Source: Pseudofrankia sp. DC12
GTDB lineage: Bacteria > Actinomycetota > Actinomycetes > Frankiales > Frankiaceae
DNA length: 64,000 nt
Assembly: GCF_000966285.1 (NCBI RefSeq)
Contig: NZ_KQ031391.1
Span: 2,194,640-2,258,639 of the forward strand
Direction: 5' to 3'
Shown: piece after piece, positions 51,451-59,237 of the stretch
How positions within the stretch are numbered: the stretch's first letter is position 1
Layout: the number at the start of each line of letters is the position of its first letter
Made by a program: the position numbers and the translations under genes
The notes under the pieces: generated by a model
The model's input: only the letters and a program-made list of their open reading frames with translations
Told to the model about the DNA's origin: nothing
Databases searched by the model: none

Positions 51451-52458
51451 GTGCCGCACGACGTCGCCCTGCCTGGGAATCTCCGTCCGCCTGGGAACCT
51501 CGGTCCGCCTGGGAACCTCGGTCCGCCTGGAGACCTCGGTGACCGCCGCCCCGACGCCGAGGGCCGTGGGTCATCCGGCCAGGGCCGGCGCCCTGGGCCG
51601 CTGCGGCTGGGGCGCCGGGAGTTCGGGCCGACCGAGCTGGTCGTGATGGCGATCGTGAACCGGACGCCGGACTCCTTCTTCGACAAGGGCGCGACCTACG
51701 GCGAGGCCGAGGCACTCGCCGCCGTCGAGCGCGCGATCGCCGAGGGCGCCGGGATCATCGACATCGGCGGGGTGAAGGCGGCGCCGGGCGCAGAGATCAG
51801 CGCCACCGAGGAACTGCGCCGGATCGGCGGGTTCGTCGCCCGGGTGCGCGCCGCCCACCCGGGCGTGGTGATCAGCGTCGACACCTACCGGGCCGAGGTG
51901 GGCCGCGTCGTCGTCACCGAGGGGGCCGACCTGCTCAACGACGCCTGGGGCGGCGTCGAGCCGGAGCTGGCCGAGGTGGCGGCCGCGGGGGGCGTCGGCC
52001 TGGTCTGCACGCACGCCGGGCACCTGCCGCCGCGCACCCGGCCGCACCGGATGGCCTACCCGGATGTCCTGGCCGACATCGTCGCGACCACCTGCGGGCT
52101 CGCCGAGCGGGCCGTCTCACTCGGGGTGCGCCCGGACGCGGTGTTGATCGACCCGGGACACGACTTCGGCAAGAACAGCCGCCACTCGCTGGAGGCGACC
52201 CGGCGGACGGACGAGCTGGTGGCCACCGGCTGGCCGGTGCTGATGGCCATGTCCAACAAGGACTTCGTCGGCGAGGCCCTCGACACACCCGTCGAGGAGC
52301 GCCTGGAGGGCACGCTGGCGGCTACCGCGGTCAGTGCCTGGCTCGGCGCCCGGATCTTCCGCGCCCACCAGGTCGCGGCTACCTGCCGGGCCCTGCGGAT
52401 GGTCGCGGCGATCCGCGGCGACGCCGACCTGGCCGTGGCGCGCCGCGGGCTCGCGTAA
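51451..52458 (+). CDS. Dihydropteroate synthase family protein, FolP2 type
   Basis: 335 aa from GTG 51451. TIM-barrel pterin-binding fold with MAIVNRTPDSFFDKG, IIDIGGVKAAPG, SVDTYRAEV, LLNDAWGG and LLDPGHDFGKNS-like VLIDPGHDFGKNS. The first motif is NRTPDSFFDKG and not NVTPDSFSDGG of catalytic DHPS, as in mycobacterial FolP2 (Rv1207), which is reported not to act as a DHPS. I therefore avoid naming it folP. Its first about 60 residues come from tandem 18-bp DNA repeats (GNLGPP units) and are probably disordered. Confidence 0.85.
   Translation: MPHDVALPGNLRPPGNLGPPGNLGPPGDLGDRRPDAEGRGSSGQGRRPGPLRLGRREFGPTELVVMAIVNRTPDSFFDKGATYGEAEALAAVERAIAEGAGIIDIGGVKAAPGAEISATEELRRIGGFVARVRAAHPGVVISVDTYRAEVGRVVVTEGADLLNDAWGGVEPELAEVAAAGGVGLVCTHAGHLPPRTRPHRMAYPDVLADIVATTCGLAERAVSLGVRPDAVLIDPGHDFGKNSRHSLEATRRTDELVATGWPVLMAMSNKDFVGEALDTPVEERLEGTLAATAVSAWLGARIFRAHQVAATCRALRMVAAIRGDADLAVARRGLA
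51475..51546. repeat. 18-bp repeats at the FolP2-type N terminus
   Basis: Four units at 51475, 51493, 51511 and 51529. The second and third are identical (gggaacctcggtccgcct), the first has two changes, and the last is degenerate. They encode GNLRPPGNLGPPGNLGPPGD, a low-complexity N-terminal segment. Confidence 0.88.
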
Positions 52459-52466
52459 GCCTCGGC

Positions 52467-53072
52467 TCAGTCGATCGGGGGTGCCGAAGCCTCGATCGCC
52501 TCGCCGACGGTGGGACTCGCGGCCGGGCCGACGCCGGCGGCCGCTTCGAGGAAGTCCAGCGCCTCGGTGGGCGTGGTCGACCAGCGCAGCAGCGCACGGG
52601 CCTCGGGACGCACGAAGCCCCGGTCGACCAGGCCGTCGACGAGCGTGTGCAGGTGGGCGAAGACGCCGTCCGGGTCGAGGACGACGATCGGCTTGGCGTG
52701 CATGCCCAGCATGGCCGCCACCCAGATCTCGAACAGCTCCTCGAGGGTGCCGAGGCCGCCGGGCAGCGCCAGGAACGCGTCCGCCCGCTCGTCCATGATC
52801 GCCTTACGTTCCCGCATGGTCTCGGTCACGATCAGCTCGTCGGCGTCGGTGTCGCTGACCTCCAGGTCGAGCAGCTTGCGCGGGATCACCCCGAGGGTGC
52901 TCGCCCCGCCGGCCCGCGCCGACCGGGCGACCGCGCCCATGCAGGAGATCGATCCGCCACCGGAGACGAGCGAGTGGCCACGCGCCGCGAGCTCCGTGCC
53001 GACCTGGCCGGCGAGCAGGACGTACCCCGGGTCGATCCGCTCCGACGACGAACAGTAGACGCAGATCCTCAT
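52467..53072 (-). CDS. LOG-family phosphoribohydrolase, short form
   Basis: 201 aa. LOG (lonely guy) fold, formerly annotated lysine decarboxylase. The signature LPGGLGTLEELFE and the MRERKAIM active-site Arg/Lys are present. Family members convert cytokinin riboside monophosphate to free cytokinin, or hydrolyse other nucleoside monophosphates (PpnN-type). Mtb Rv1205 is at the same place. It starts just 12 bp after the long LOG paralogue. Substrate unverified. Confidence 0.88.
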   Translation of the reverse strand: MRICVYCSSSERIDPGYVLLAGQVGTELAARGHSLVSGGGSISCMGAVARSARAGGASTLGVIPRKLLDLEVSDTDADELIVTETMRERKAIMDERADAFLALPGGLGTLEELFEIWVAAMLGMHAKPIVVLDPDGVFAHLHTLVDGLVDRGFVRPEARALLRWSTTPTEALDFLEAAAGVGPAASPTVGEAIEASAPPID

Positions 53073-53084
53073 GAACCCGGCTTT

Positions 53085-53999
53085 CTACCGGCCCCGCGGC
53101 TGGGGCGGCGCGCTGGAGGCGATGCCGTCCACAACCAGCCGGACGGCCTCGTCGACGTCGTCGGTGAGCGCGAACAGGTCGAGGTCGGTGTCCTTCATCC
53201 GGGCGGTACCGACGACGGTGCCGCGCAGCCAGTCGAGCAGGCCGCGCCAGTAGTCGGTGCCCAGCAGCACGACCGGGAACTTGCGGACCTTGCCGGTCTG
53301 CACCAGGGTCAGCGCCTCGAACAGCTCGTCGAGGGTGCCGAGCCCACCCGGCAGGATCACGAACGCCTCGGCGTACTTCACGAACATGGTCTTACGGACG
53401 AAGAAGTACCGGAAGCTGACGCCGAGGTCGACCCAGTCGTTGAGCTTCTGCTCGAACGGCAGCTCGATGCCGAGGCCGACCGAGAGCCCGCCGGCCTCGA
53501 GCGCGCCGCGGTTGGCCGCCTCCATCGCGCCCGGCCCACCGCCGGTGATCACAGCGAAGCCCGCCTCGACGAGCGCGGCGCCGAGCCGGCGGCCGACCTC
53601 GTAGTCCGGGTGGTCGCGCGGCACCCGGGCCGAGCCGAAGACCGTCACCGCGCGTGGCAGGTCGGCGAGCAGGTCGAAGCCCTCGACGAACTCGCTCTGG
53701 ATCCGCAGCACCCGCCAGGGGTCCGCGTGGGTGAAGTCCCCCGAGCCATGGTTGGCCAGCAGCCGCTCGTCGGCGGTGGAGTGCCGGATCTGGGCGCGAC
53801 GGGCCAGCTGCGGGCCGCGTCGCTGCTCCGGCGGCGGGGTCGGGAACACGCCCGGCTCGTACCGGCGCGGGCCGTCGTTCGGCGGCACCGGAGCCCCCAG
53901 GGCCGTGGTCTCGTCGAGCACGGCAGCCGCCTCGGCCGCTGCGAGCGCGAGGCTGTCGGCCGGCGTCGGGTCCGGTTCACCAGGCTTGATGGGTGTCAC
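53085..53999 (-). CDS. LOG-family protein, long form
   Basis: 304 aa with a disordered, Pro-rich first about 85 residues, then a LOG/PpnN-like domain: AVTVFGSARVPRDHPDY, GFAVITGGGPGAMEAANRG, VRKTMFVKYAEAFVILPGG and LGTLDELFEAL. GTG 53999 chosen because the upstream frame has no ribosome site. A paralogue of the downstream gene but clearly divergent (the domain is larger). Possibly a nucleotide 5'-monophosphate nucleosidase. Operon with the short form. Confidence 0.86.
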   Translation of the reverse strand: MTPIKPGEPDPTPADSLALAAAEAAAVLDETTALGAPVPPNDGPRRYEPGVFPTPPPEQRRGPQLARRAQIRHSTADERLLANHGSGDFTHADPWRVLRIQSEFVEGFDLLADLPRAVTVFGSARVPRDHPDYEVGRRLGAALVEAGFAVITGGGPGAMEAANRGALEAGGLSVGLGIELPFEQKLNDWVDLGVSFRYFFVRKTMFVKYAEAFVILPGGLGTLDELFEALTLVQTGKVRKFPVVLLGTDYWRGLLDWLRGTVVGTARMKDTDLDLFALTDDVDEAVRLVVDGIASSAPPQPRGR

Positions 54000-54209
54000 C
54001 TCGGCACCATAGGCCACCCGGACGCCCGGCTGGACCGCCGGCCAGGCCGGGCGATGGCCACTGCCGACCATCCGGCGCCGGCAGGATCCGCGTGGTGACC
54101 ACGGCCGGCGCCGAGCGCCGGTTTCGCGCTGTTGCGTCCGTCAGCAGAAGCGGACGGCGCCGACGCGCTGTGACGAATCCCATCCATGATTACTAGAGGT
54201 ACGCTGCCA

Positions 54210-55277
54210 TTACCCGACAGTGAGATATGCCCGCAGAACGCGCTCGGCCTCTTCGACCAGAGGCAGCTCGACGTACTCGTCCCGGGTGTGGGCGAGGTTC
54301 GGGTCGCCCGGGCCGTAGTTGAGCGCCGGGATGCCGAGGGCCGCGAACCGGGCGACGTCGGTCCAGCCGTACTTGGCCCGCGGCCGGCGTCCGGTGGCCG
54401 CGACGAACGCCGCGGCGGCCGGGGCCGACAGGCCGGGCAGGGCGCCGCCCGAGTTGTCGGTGAGCTCCAGCTCGTAGCCCGCGAGCACCTCCTGGACATG
54501 GGCTAGGGCGCCCGGCACGTCCCGGTCCGGGGCGAACCGGAAGTTGATCGTCACCTCGCACCGGTCCGGGATCACGTTGCCCGCGACGCCCCCGGCGACC
54601 CGCACGGCGGAGAGGCCCTCGCGGTACGCGCAGCCGTCGATCTCGACCGTGCGCGGCTGGTAGGCCGCGAGCCGGGTGAGCAGCTCGCCGGCCCGGTGGA
54701 TGGCGTTGTCCCCGAGCCAGGAGCGGGCCGAATGGGCGCGCTGGCCGGGCAGTGTGGCGATCACCCGCAACGTTCCCTGGCAGCCGGCCTCGATCTCGCC
54801 GCCGGTCGGCTCCATCAGGACAGCGAGGTCGCCGTCCAGCCAGTCCCGGTGCCGCTCGGCGAGCCGACGCAGCCCGTTGCGAGCGGCGTCGACCTCCTCG
54901 TTGTCGTAGAACACCCAGGTCAGGTCATGCGCGAGCGCCTCGGCTGGCACCGTGGCGGCGAGGCGCAGCATGACGGCGACGCCGGACTTCATGTCGGACG
55001 TGCCGCAGCCGTAGAGCCGGTCGCCATCGCGGCGGGACGGCACGTTGTCCGCGATCGGCACGGTGTCGAGATGGCCGGCGAGCACGACCCGGGTGGGACG
55101 GCCGAGGCTCGTGCGCGCGACCACCGCGTCGCCGTCCCGGTCCACCACCAGCCGCGGCAGCGCCTGGAGCGCCTTCTCGACCGCGTCGGCCAGCGGCCCC
55201 TCGGAGCCACTGACCGACGCGAAGTCCACCAGCGCCGCGGTCAGCTCCCCCGCCGGCGCCGCGACATCAAGTCCCAT
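54210..55277 (-). CDS. dapE: Succinyl-diaminopimelate desuccinylase
   Basis: A 355-aa M20 metallopeptidase-fold enzyme removing succinate from N-succinyl-LL-diaminopimelate in lysine and peptidoglycan precursor synthesis. Metal and catalytic segments: [29 protein letters not shown] (general base Glu) and [17 protein letters not shown] 55277. The stop of dapD is 29 bp upstream, so dapD and dapE form a unit. Cytoplasmic. Confidence 0.92.
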   Translation of the reverse strand: MGLDVAAPAGELTAALVDFASVSGSEGPLADAVEKALQALPRLVVDRDGDAVVARTSLGRPTRVVLAGHLDTVPIADNVPSRRDGDRLYGCGTSDMKSGVAVMLRLAATVPAEALAHDLTWVFYDNEEVDAARNGLRRLAERHRDWLDGDLAVLMEPTGGEIEAGCQGTLRVIATLPGQRAHSARSWLGDNAIHRAGELLTRLAAYQPRTVEIDGCAYREGLSAVRVAGGVAGNVIPDRCEVTINFRFAPDRDVPGALAHVQEVLAGYELELTDNSGGALPGLSAPAAAAFVAATGRRPRAKYGWTDVARFAALGIPALNYGPGDPNLAHTRDEYVELPLVEEAERVLRAYLTVG

Positions 55278-55306
55278 GCCAGCACCCTACGAGCCTGGCC
55301 GCAGGC

Positions 55307-56143
55307 TCAGGTGGCGACGCCGTGTTCGCGCAGGACGTCGTTCAGGGCCAGCTTGTCGTGGACCTCGCCTTCGGCCAGGGTGCGCAGCACGAGGATGCAC
55401 GGCATCGAGAACTCACCACCGGGGAAGCGCTTCACCCGGCTCGACCCGACGGCGACGGCCCGCTCCGGGATCTCGCCGCGTGGGTACTCCTCGCCGGTGG
55501 TCGCGTCGAACACATGGGTCGAGGCGGTCACGATCGCGCCCGCGCCGAGCTTGGCACCGCGGCGGACCCGGGCGCCCTCGACGACCATGCACCGGCTGCC
55601 GATGAAGGCGTCGTCCTCGACGATGACCGGGACCGCGTTCGGCGGCTCCAGAACGCCGCCGAGGCCGACGCCACCGGACAGGTGGACGTTCTTGCCGACC
55701 TGGGCGCACGAGCCAACCGTGGCCCAGGTGTCGACCAGCGTGCCGGAGTCCACGAAGCCGCCGATGTTGGTGTAGCTCGGCATGAGCACGGCGCCGGGGG
55801 CGATGTGGGCGCCCCAGCGGACGATCGCGCCGGGGACGACGCGGACGCCGTCGAACCGGGTCTTCAGTGGCATCCGGTCGTTGTAGTGAAAGTCGCCGGC
55901 GTTGGACTCGCCCATGGGCAGAACCTTGAAGGACAGCAGGATCGCGTGCTTGGCCCGCTCGTCGACGACGACCGGGCCGTCGGCGGCGACGAACGCGACC
56001 CTGGCCTCGCCGGCGTCAATGGCGTCGACAGCCGCGACGACGGCCTTGCGGGCATCCGCGTCGGCCGGGGTGATGTCCGCCCGGCGCGCCCAGAGCTCGT
56101 CGATACCCGAGTCCAGCGGAGAGACGAAGGATGAAGTGCTCAC
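55307..56143 (-). CDS. dapD: Tetrahydrodipicolinate N-succinyltransferase, E. coli-type
   Basis: A 278-aa left-handed beta-helix succinyltransferase. GTLVDTWATVGSCAQVGKNV and HLSGGVGLGGVLEP are close to the E. coli DapD sequence; VSSRVKRFPGGEFSMPC-like tail. This is the proteobacterial-type DapD, not the mycobacterial type (Rv1201c, about 317 aa), which I remember as having a very different sequence. GTG 56143 is the best start; an upstream GTG (56173) adds ten residues. Directly upstream of dapE. Confidence 0.9.
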   Translation of the reverse strand: MSTSSFVSPLDSGIDELWARRADITPADADARKAVVAAVDAIDAGEARVAFVAADGPVVVDERAKHAILLSFKVLPMGESNAGDFHYNDRMPLKTRFDGVRVVPGAIVRWGAHIAPGAVLMPSYTNIGGFVDSGTLVDTWATVGSCAQVGKNVHLSGGVGLGGVLEPPNAVPVIVEDDAFIGSRCMVVEGARVRRGAKLGAGAIVTASTHVFDATTGEEYPRGEIPERAVAVGSSRVKRFPGGEFSMPCILVLRTLAEGEVHDKLALNDVLREHGVAT

Positions 56144-56202
56144 CAGCCCGACCCTAGCCGAGCCCGCCACCACCCCGGAAAACCGAGGCCAATCGGGGCT
56201 CG

Positions 56203-56252
56203 GAGATCACCCGCACCACGGAACGCAGAGATCACCCGCACTACGGAACGCC
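56203..56252. repeat. Two 25-bp direct repeats upstream of dapD
   Basis: GAGATCACCCGCACCACGGA and the following ACGCA, then a second copy differing mainly at one base (CACCACGG to CACTACGG) and at the last base. They lie about 60-110 bp upstream of the dapD start. Confidence 0.85.
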
Positions 56253-56337
56253 TCGGCCGCTGGGGCGCCCTGGCGGCCGCTCCCGCGGTGGGCGGGCAGT
56301 CAGTCGGGCGCCCGACGGTCAAAGACGCCGACCCGCC

Positions 56338-56509
56338 GACCCATCTGGCGATCTTCGGTCAGTCCAGCTGTGGGCGACGGCCGGTGATCGCCAATTGCGC
56401 TGGGACAAATACGACAAACTGGGCATGGAACGTCAATTTCCCAGACCCAACTGGCGATCATGAAGAATCCCGGCGGCGCCAGAGCGCGATGATCGCCAAT
56501 TGCGCAGGG
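56338..56509. repeat. Four alternating copies of a GATCGCCAATTG/AACTGGCGATC motif
   Basis: Copies at about 56338-56354 (GACCCATCTGGCGATCTT), 56385-56404 (TGATCGCCAATTGCGCTGGG), 56444-56463 (GACCCAACTGGCGATCATGA) and 56489-56509 (TGATCGCCAATTGCGCAGGG). Orientation alternates, so adjacent copies form inverted repeats. Confidence 0.82.
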
Positions 56510-56857
56510 GAAACGGGGGCGCGGTGCGCGGACCACCGGCCCCCGCAGGATTGACACGCTGGCCAGGCGGCCGGTACCCCGAGACGGGCGATTGCTAACT
56601 AGACCTGTCTTCCGCACATGGGGTTTCGATGCCCCGACCGAGGCCATTTTCAATCATGAAGTGGGGCTCGCATCGACAACCCGCACCCGCTGTGATCGAA
56701 CGAGTTGAATCCCGTCAGATTTCACCCTCCGGAAGCCCGACAGTCGGACGGTGGGCCGACAAGAGATCACTCGCCCTGACCATAGGGTGCACGTGCGGAG
56801 AACAGGCCTAGACCCCGGCCGGCCCAGGTCCAGTCCTCCTGGCCCTGGGCCGGATGA

Positions 56858-58432
56858 TCACCTCAGGTCGGCTGGCCCGTCCTGCTCGTCCGGGCCGCCG
56901 TAGGTGTCCGCGAGACCTGCGAAGGTGTCGAAGACCCCCTGCCGGTCCGCGCCCAGGCGGGCAGGGCCGGGCTGGCCGGGCGCCCGCTGGCCGTAGCCGG
57001 GCTGTCCATGGTCCGGCTGGCCATAGCCACCTTCACCGTGGCCGAGCTGTCCATGGTCGGGCTGGCCGTAGCCAGCCTGACCGTGGTCGGGCTGGCCGTA
57101 GCCTGGCGGTCCGGCACCTGGCCGTGGCTGCCCGTACCCGGGTCGCCCCTGGCCGGCGGCCCCGCGGCCGGGTGCTGGCGGCTGGTGGCCGCCCGGTGCG
57201 CCGCCTCCCGGGCCGGTGATACGCACAGGCCCGGTCGGCGGTGCCTGCCCGGCTGGCGGATAGGCGTACCCACCGGTGCGCGGGCCGGTGGCCGGCGCGG
57301 CCGATCGTGGCGGCGGCAGCATGGCCATGCGTTCCGGCACCGTGGCCACGTGGGCGTCCGGAGCCGTCAGCGCGACCCGCACATGCAGCCGGCCGGCCTC
57401 GCCGTAGAACGTGCCCGGCGCGACCAGCACGCCGACGCTCGCCAGCGCGTCCACCGTCGCCCACGCGTCCTCGCCGCGAGTGGCCCACAGGTACAGGCCG
57501 GCCTCGCTGTGCTCGATCGTGAACCCGGCGACGGTCAGCGCCGCCGCCAGCACCGTGCGGCGGTTGACGTACCTGGCCCGCTGGTCGGCGACGTGCATGT
57601 CGTCGGCGAGACCAGCCGTCATGGCGGCCTGGACCGGGCCGGGCAGCATGAAGCCCGCGTGCTTGCGCAGCTCGAGCAGCTCCCGGGCCAGCACCGGGTC
57701 GCCGGCGACGAACCCGGCGCGGTAGCCGGCCAGGTTCGACCGCTTCGACAGCGAGTGCACCGCCAGCAGGCCCTCGTGCGAGCCGCCGCAGACGTCCGGG
57801 TGCAGCACCGAGACGGCCCGGTTCTCCCAGCCGAGCTCGATGTAGCACTCGTCGCTCGCGACGATCACCCCGCGGTCCCTGGCCCAGCGGACGACCGCCC
57901 GCATCTCCTCGACGCTCATGCAGCGGCCGGTCGGGTTGGACGGGGAGTTCAACCAGACCAGCGCGACCCCGTCCGCCGGCCCGTAGACCGGCTCGCAGTG
58001 GGCGAGCAACGCGCCGACCTCATACGTCGGGTACGCCGGGGTCGGCACCCAGACCCGGTCGCCCGGGCCGAGGCCAAGCTGGGTCGGCAGCTGAGCGACG
58101 AGCTCCTTGGTCCCGACCACGGGCAGCACCGCTGACGGGTCGACGCGGACGCCGAGCCGCCGGGCCATCCATCCGGCCGCCGCGTCCCGTAGCTGCGGCG
58201 TGCCCCAGACCTGGGGGTAGCCGGGCGAGTCCGCGGCGGCGGCCAGGGCACGCTGGATGACAGCCGGCACCGGGTCTACCGGGGTACCGACGGACAGGTC
58301 CACCAGGCCGTACGGGTGCTGGCTGGCCTTCTGCCTGTACTGGGCCAGCGTGTCCCAGGGAAAGTCAGGCAGCCGGACCTTGGCCCGGCCGCCCGTTCGG
58401 GTCGGACGCGGTACGCCGGTGGGGCCGCTCAA
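56858..58432 (-). CDS. dapC: N-succinyldiaminopimelate aminotransferase
   Basis: 524 aa. Residues about 20-385 are a fold-type I PLP aminotransferase: LSVGTPVDPVP, NSPSNPTGRCMS, VASDECYIELGW and the Schiff-base Lys in HSLSKRSNLAGY. The following about 140 residues are Gly/Pro/Gln-rich with GYGQPDHGQ-type repeats, unusual for DapC. Start is TTG 58432 (GAAGG 7 nt upstream); no ATG or GTG fits. Third enzyme of the succinylase branch, upstream of dapD and dapE on the same strand. It follows fdxA as in mycobacteria (Rv1178-Rv1177). Confidence 0.9.
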   Translation of the reverse strand: MSGPTGVPRPTRTGGRAKVRLPDFPWDTLAQYRQKASQHPYGLVDLSVGTPVDPVPAVIQRALAAAADSPGYPQVWGTPQLRDAAAGWMARRLGVRVDPSAVLPVVGTKELVAQLPTQLGLGPGDRVWVPTPAYPTYEVGALLAHCEPVYGPADGVALVWLNSPSNPTGRCMSVEEMRAVVRWARDRGVIVASDECYIELGWENRAVSVLHPDVCGGSHEGLLAVHSLSKRSNLAGYRAGFVAGDPVLARELLELRKHAGFMLPGPVQAAMTAGLADDMHVADQRARYVNRRTVLAAALTVAGFTIEHSEAGLYLWATRGEDAWATVDALASVGVLVAPGTFYGEAGRLHVRVALTAPDAHVATVPERMAMLPPPRSAAPATGPRTGGYAYPPAGQAPPTGPVRITGPGGGAPGGHQPPAPGRGAAGQGRPGYGQPRPGAGPPGYGQPDHGQAGYGQPDHGQLGHGEGGYGQPDHGQPGYGQRAPGQPGPARLGADRQGVFDTFAGLADTYGGPDEQDGPADLR

Positions 58433-58493
58433 TGCCGCGCCTTCGCTGCGTCGGCAACGAGCAGCGGCCCCGTCCTCGCTTCCGGACCTCCCA

Positions 58494-58510
58494 GATCGGC
58501 TTCGCCGATC
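58494..58510 (-). terminator. GATCGGC/GCCGATC hairpin between fdxA and dapC
   Basis: A 7-bp perfect stem with a TTC loop, in the fdxA-dapC gap. The minus-strand reading CCTGCCGGATCGGCG recurs at 62069-62083, so it may also be a dispersed motif. Confidence 0.55.
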
Positions 58511-58556
58511 CGGCAGGGACCCCGCCGACGGGACCTACGCTCGCTGCCTCCTGCGC

Positions 58557-58880
58557 TCAGTGCTCGCCCTGGGGGGCCAGCGCCGCAACCGTCGGCGGGT
58601 CGTAGTCAAGCGCGCCGACCTTCGAAGCGCCACCGGGCGACCCGAGCTCCTCGAAGAAGCTCGCGTTCGTGTCGGTGTACGGCTTCCACTGCTCGGGCAC
58701 ATCGTCTTCGTAGTAGATGGCCTCAACCGGGCAGACCGGCTCACACGCACCGCAGTCGACGCACTCGTCAGGCTGGATGTAGAGCATCCGTCCGCCTTCG
58801 TAGATGCAGTCGACCGGGCACTCCTCGATGCAAGCCCTGTCCTTAACATCGACACAGGGCTCGGCGATGACGTAGGTCAC
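58557..58880 (-). CDS. fdxA: Seven-iron ferredoxin
   Basis: 107 aa. Cys9, 17, 21 and 25, then C40-x2-C43-x2-C46-x3-C50 form a [3Fe-4S]/[4Fe-4S] pair as in actinobacterial FdxA/FdxC. The C-terminal half carries WKPYTDTNASFFEELG-type sequence. GTG 58880 with GGAGG 8 nt upstream. It carries electrons for an unidentified partner, and its linkage to dapC is syntenic and not functional. Confidence 0.93.
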   Translation of the reverse strand: MTYVIAEPCVDVKDRACIEECPVDCIYEGGRMLYIQPDECVDCGACEPVCPVEAIYYEDDVPEQWKPYTDTNASFFEELGSPGGASKVGALDYDPPTVAALAPQGEH

Positions 58881-58967
58881 CGGATGTTCCTCCTCGGCTC
58901 ACGGGCGACTGATTCCTTAGTATCGACCTCGACCGTTCCGTGTCGACAGCAAGGGCGTTCGCTGGTC

Positions 58968-59237
58968 GTGTATGTCGTCCGCATCACTCTGGCCGACGTC
59001 GGCGCGCGGGTCGTGATCCGGCGCCGCATCGCGGGACCGGTGCCGCTGACGGACGTTATCGGAACCCTCCAGTCATGGACAGCCGGGGTGCTCACGGTCG
59101 TCGACGCGAATGGCGAGGTCACCAGCGTCACCGAGGGCGATCTCGTCGCGGCCAAGGTCGTCCCACCGCGGCCTGACCGGCGCCGGCCGGTGCCCGGCCC
59201 GCCGGACCCGGAGGACACCGGTCTGGAGGTCCATTGA
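58968..59237 (+). CDS. Small SH3-like/GNAT N-terminal-type protein
   Basis: 89 aa from GTG 58968. RVVIRRRIAGPVPLTDVIG and VTEGDLVAAKVVPPRP resemble the N-terminal beta-barrel of Rv0428c-type GNAT acetyltransferases (the family name is from memory). Here the acetyltransferase half is missing. The stop TGA overlaps the next ATG as TGATG, so the two genes are coupled. No GNAT signature follows. Function unknown. Confidence 0.65.
   Translation: MYVVRITLADVGARVVIRRRIAGPVPLTDVIGTLQSWTAGVLTVVDANGEVTSVTEGDLVAAKVVPPRPDRRRPVPGPPDPEDTGLEVH

Larger units (their letters stand above)
56144..56857. other. Long intergenic repeat region upstream of dapD
   Basis: 714 bp without a credible gene. It contains two tandem 25-bp units (56203-56252), four alternating copies of a GATCGCCAATTG-like motif (56338-56509), and an AT-richer stretch around 56590-56720. 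Short open frames here translate the repeats and have no ribosome site. Confidence 0.7.

Noticed and set aside
56300-56653. A 117-codon minus-strand frame and a 60-codon plus-strand frame (56629-56811) as genes
   Set aside because: The first translates the alternating repeat and neither has a ribosome site or recognisable domain.
56590-56720. Possible CRISPR remnant in the AT-richer sequence with TTTCAATC- and TTGAATCCC-like stretches
   Set aside because: No unit recurs at regular spacing and there are no cas genes.
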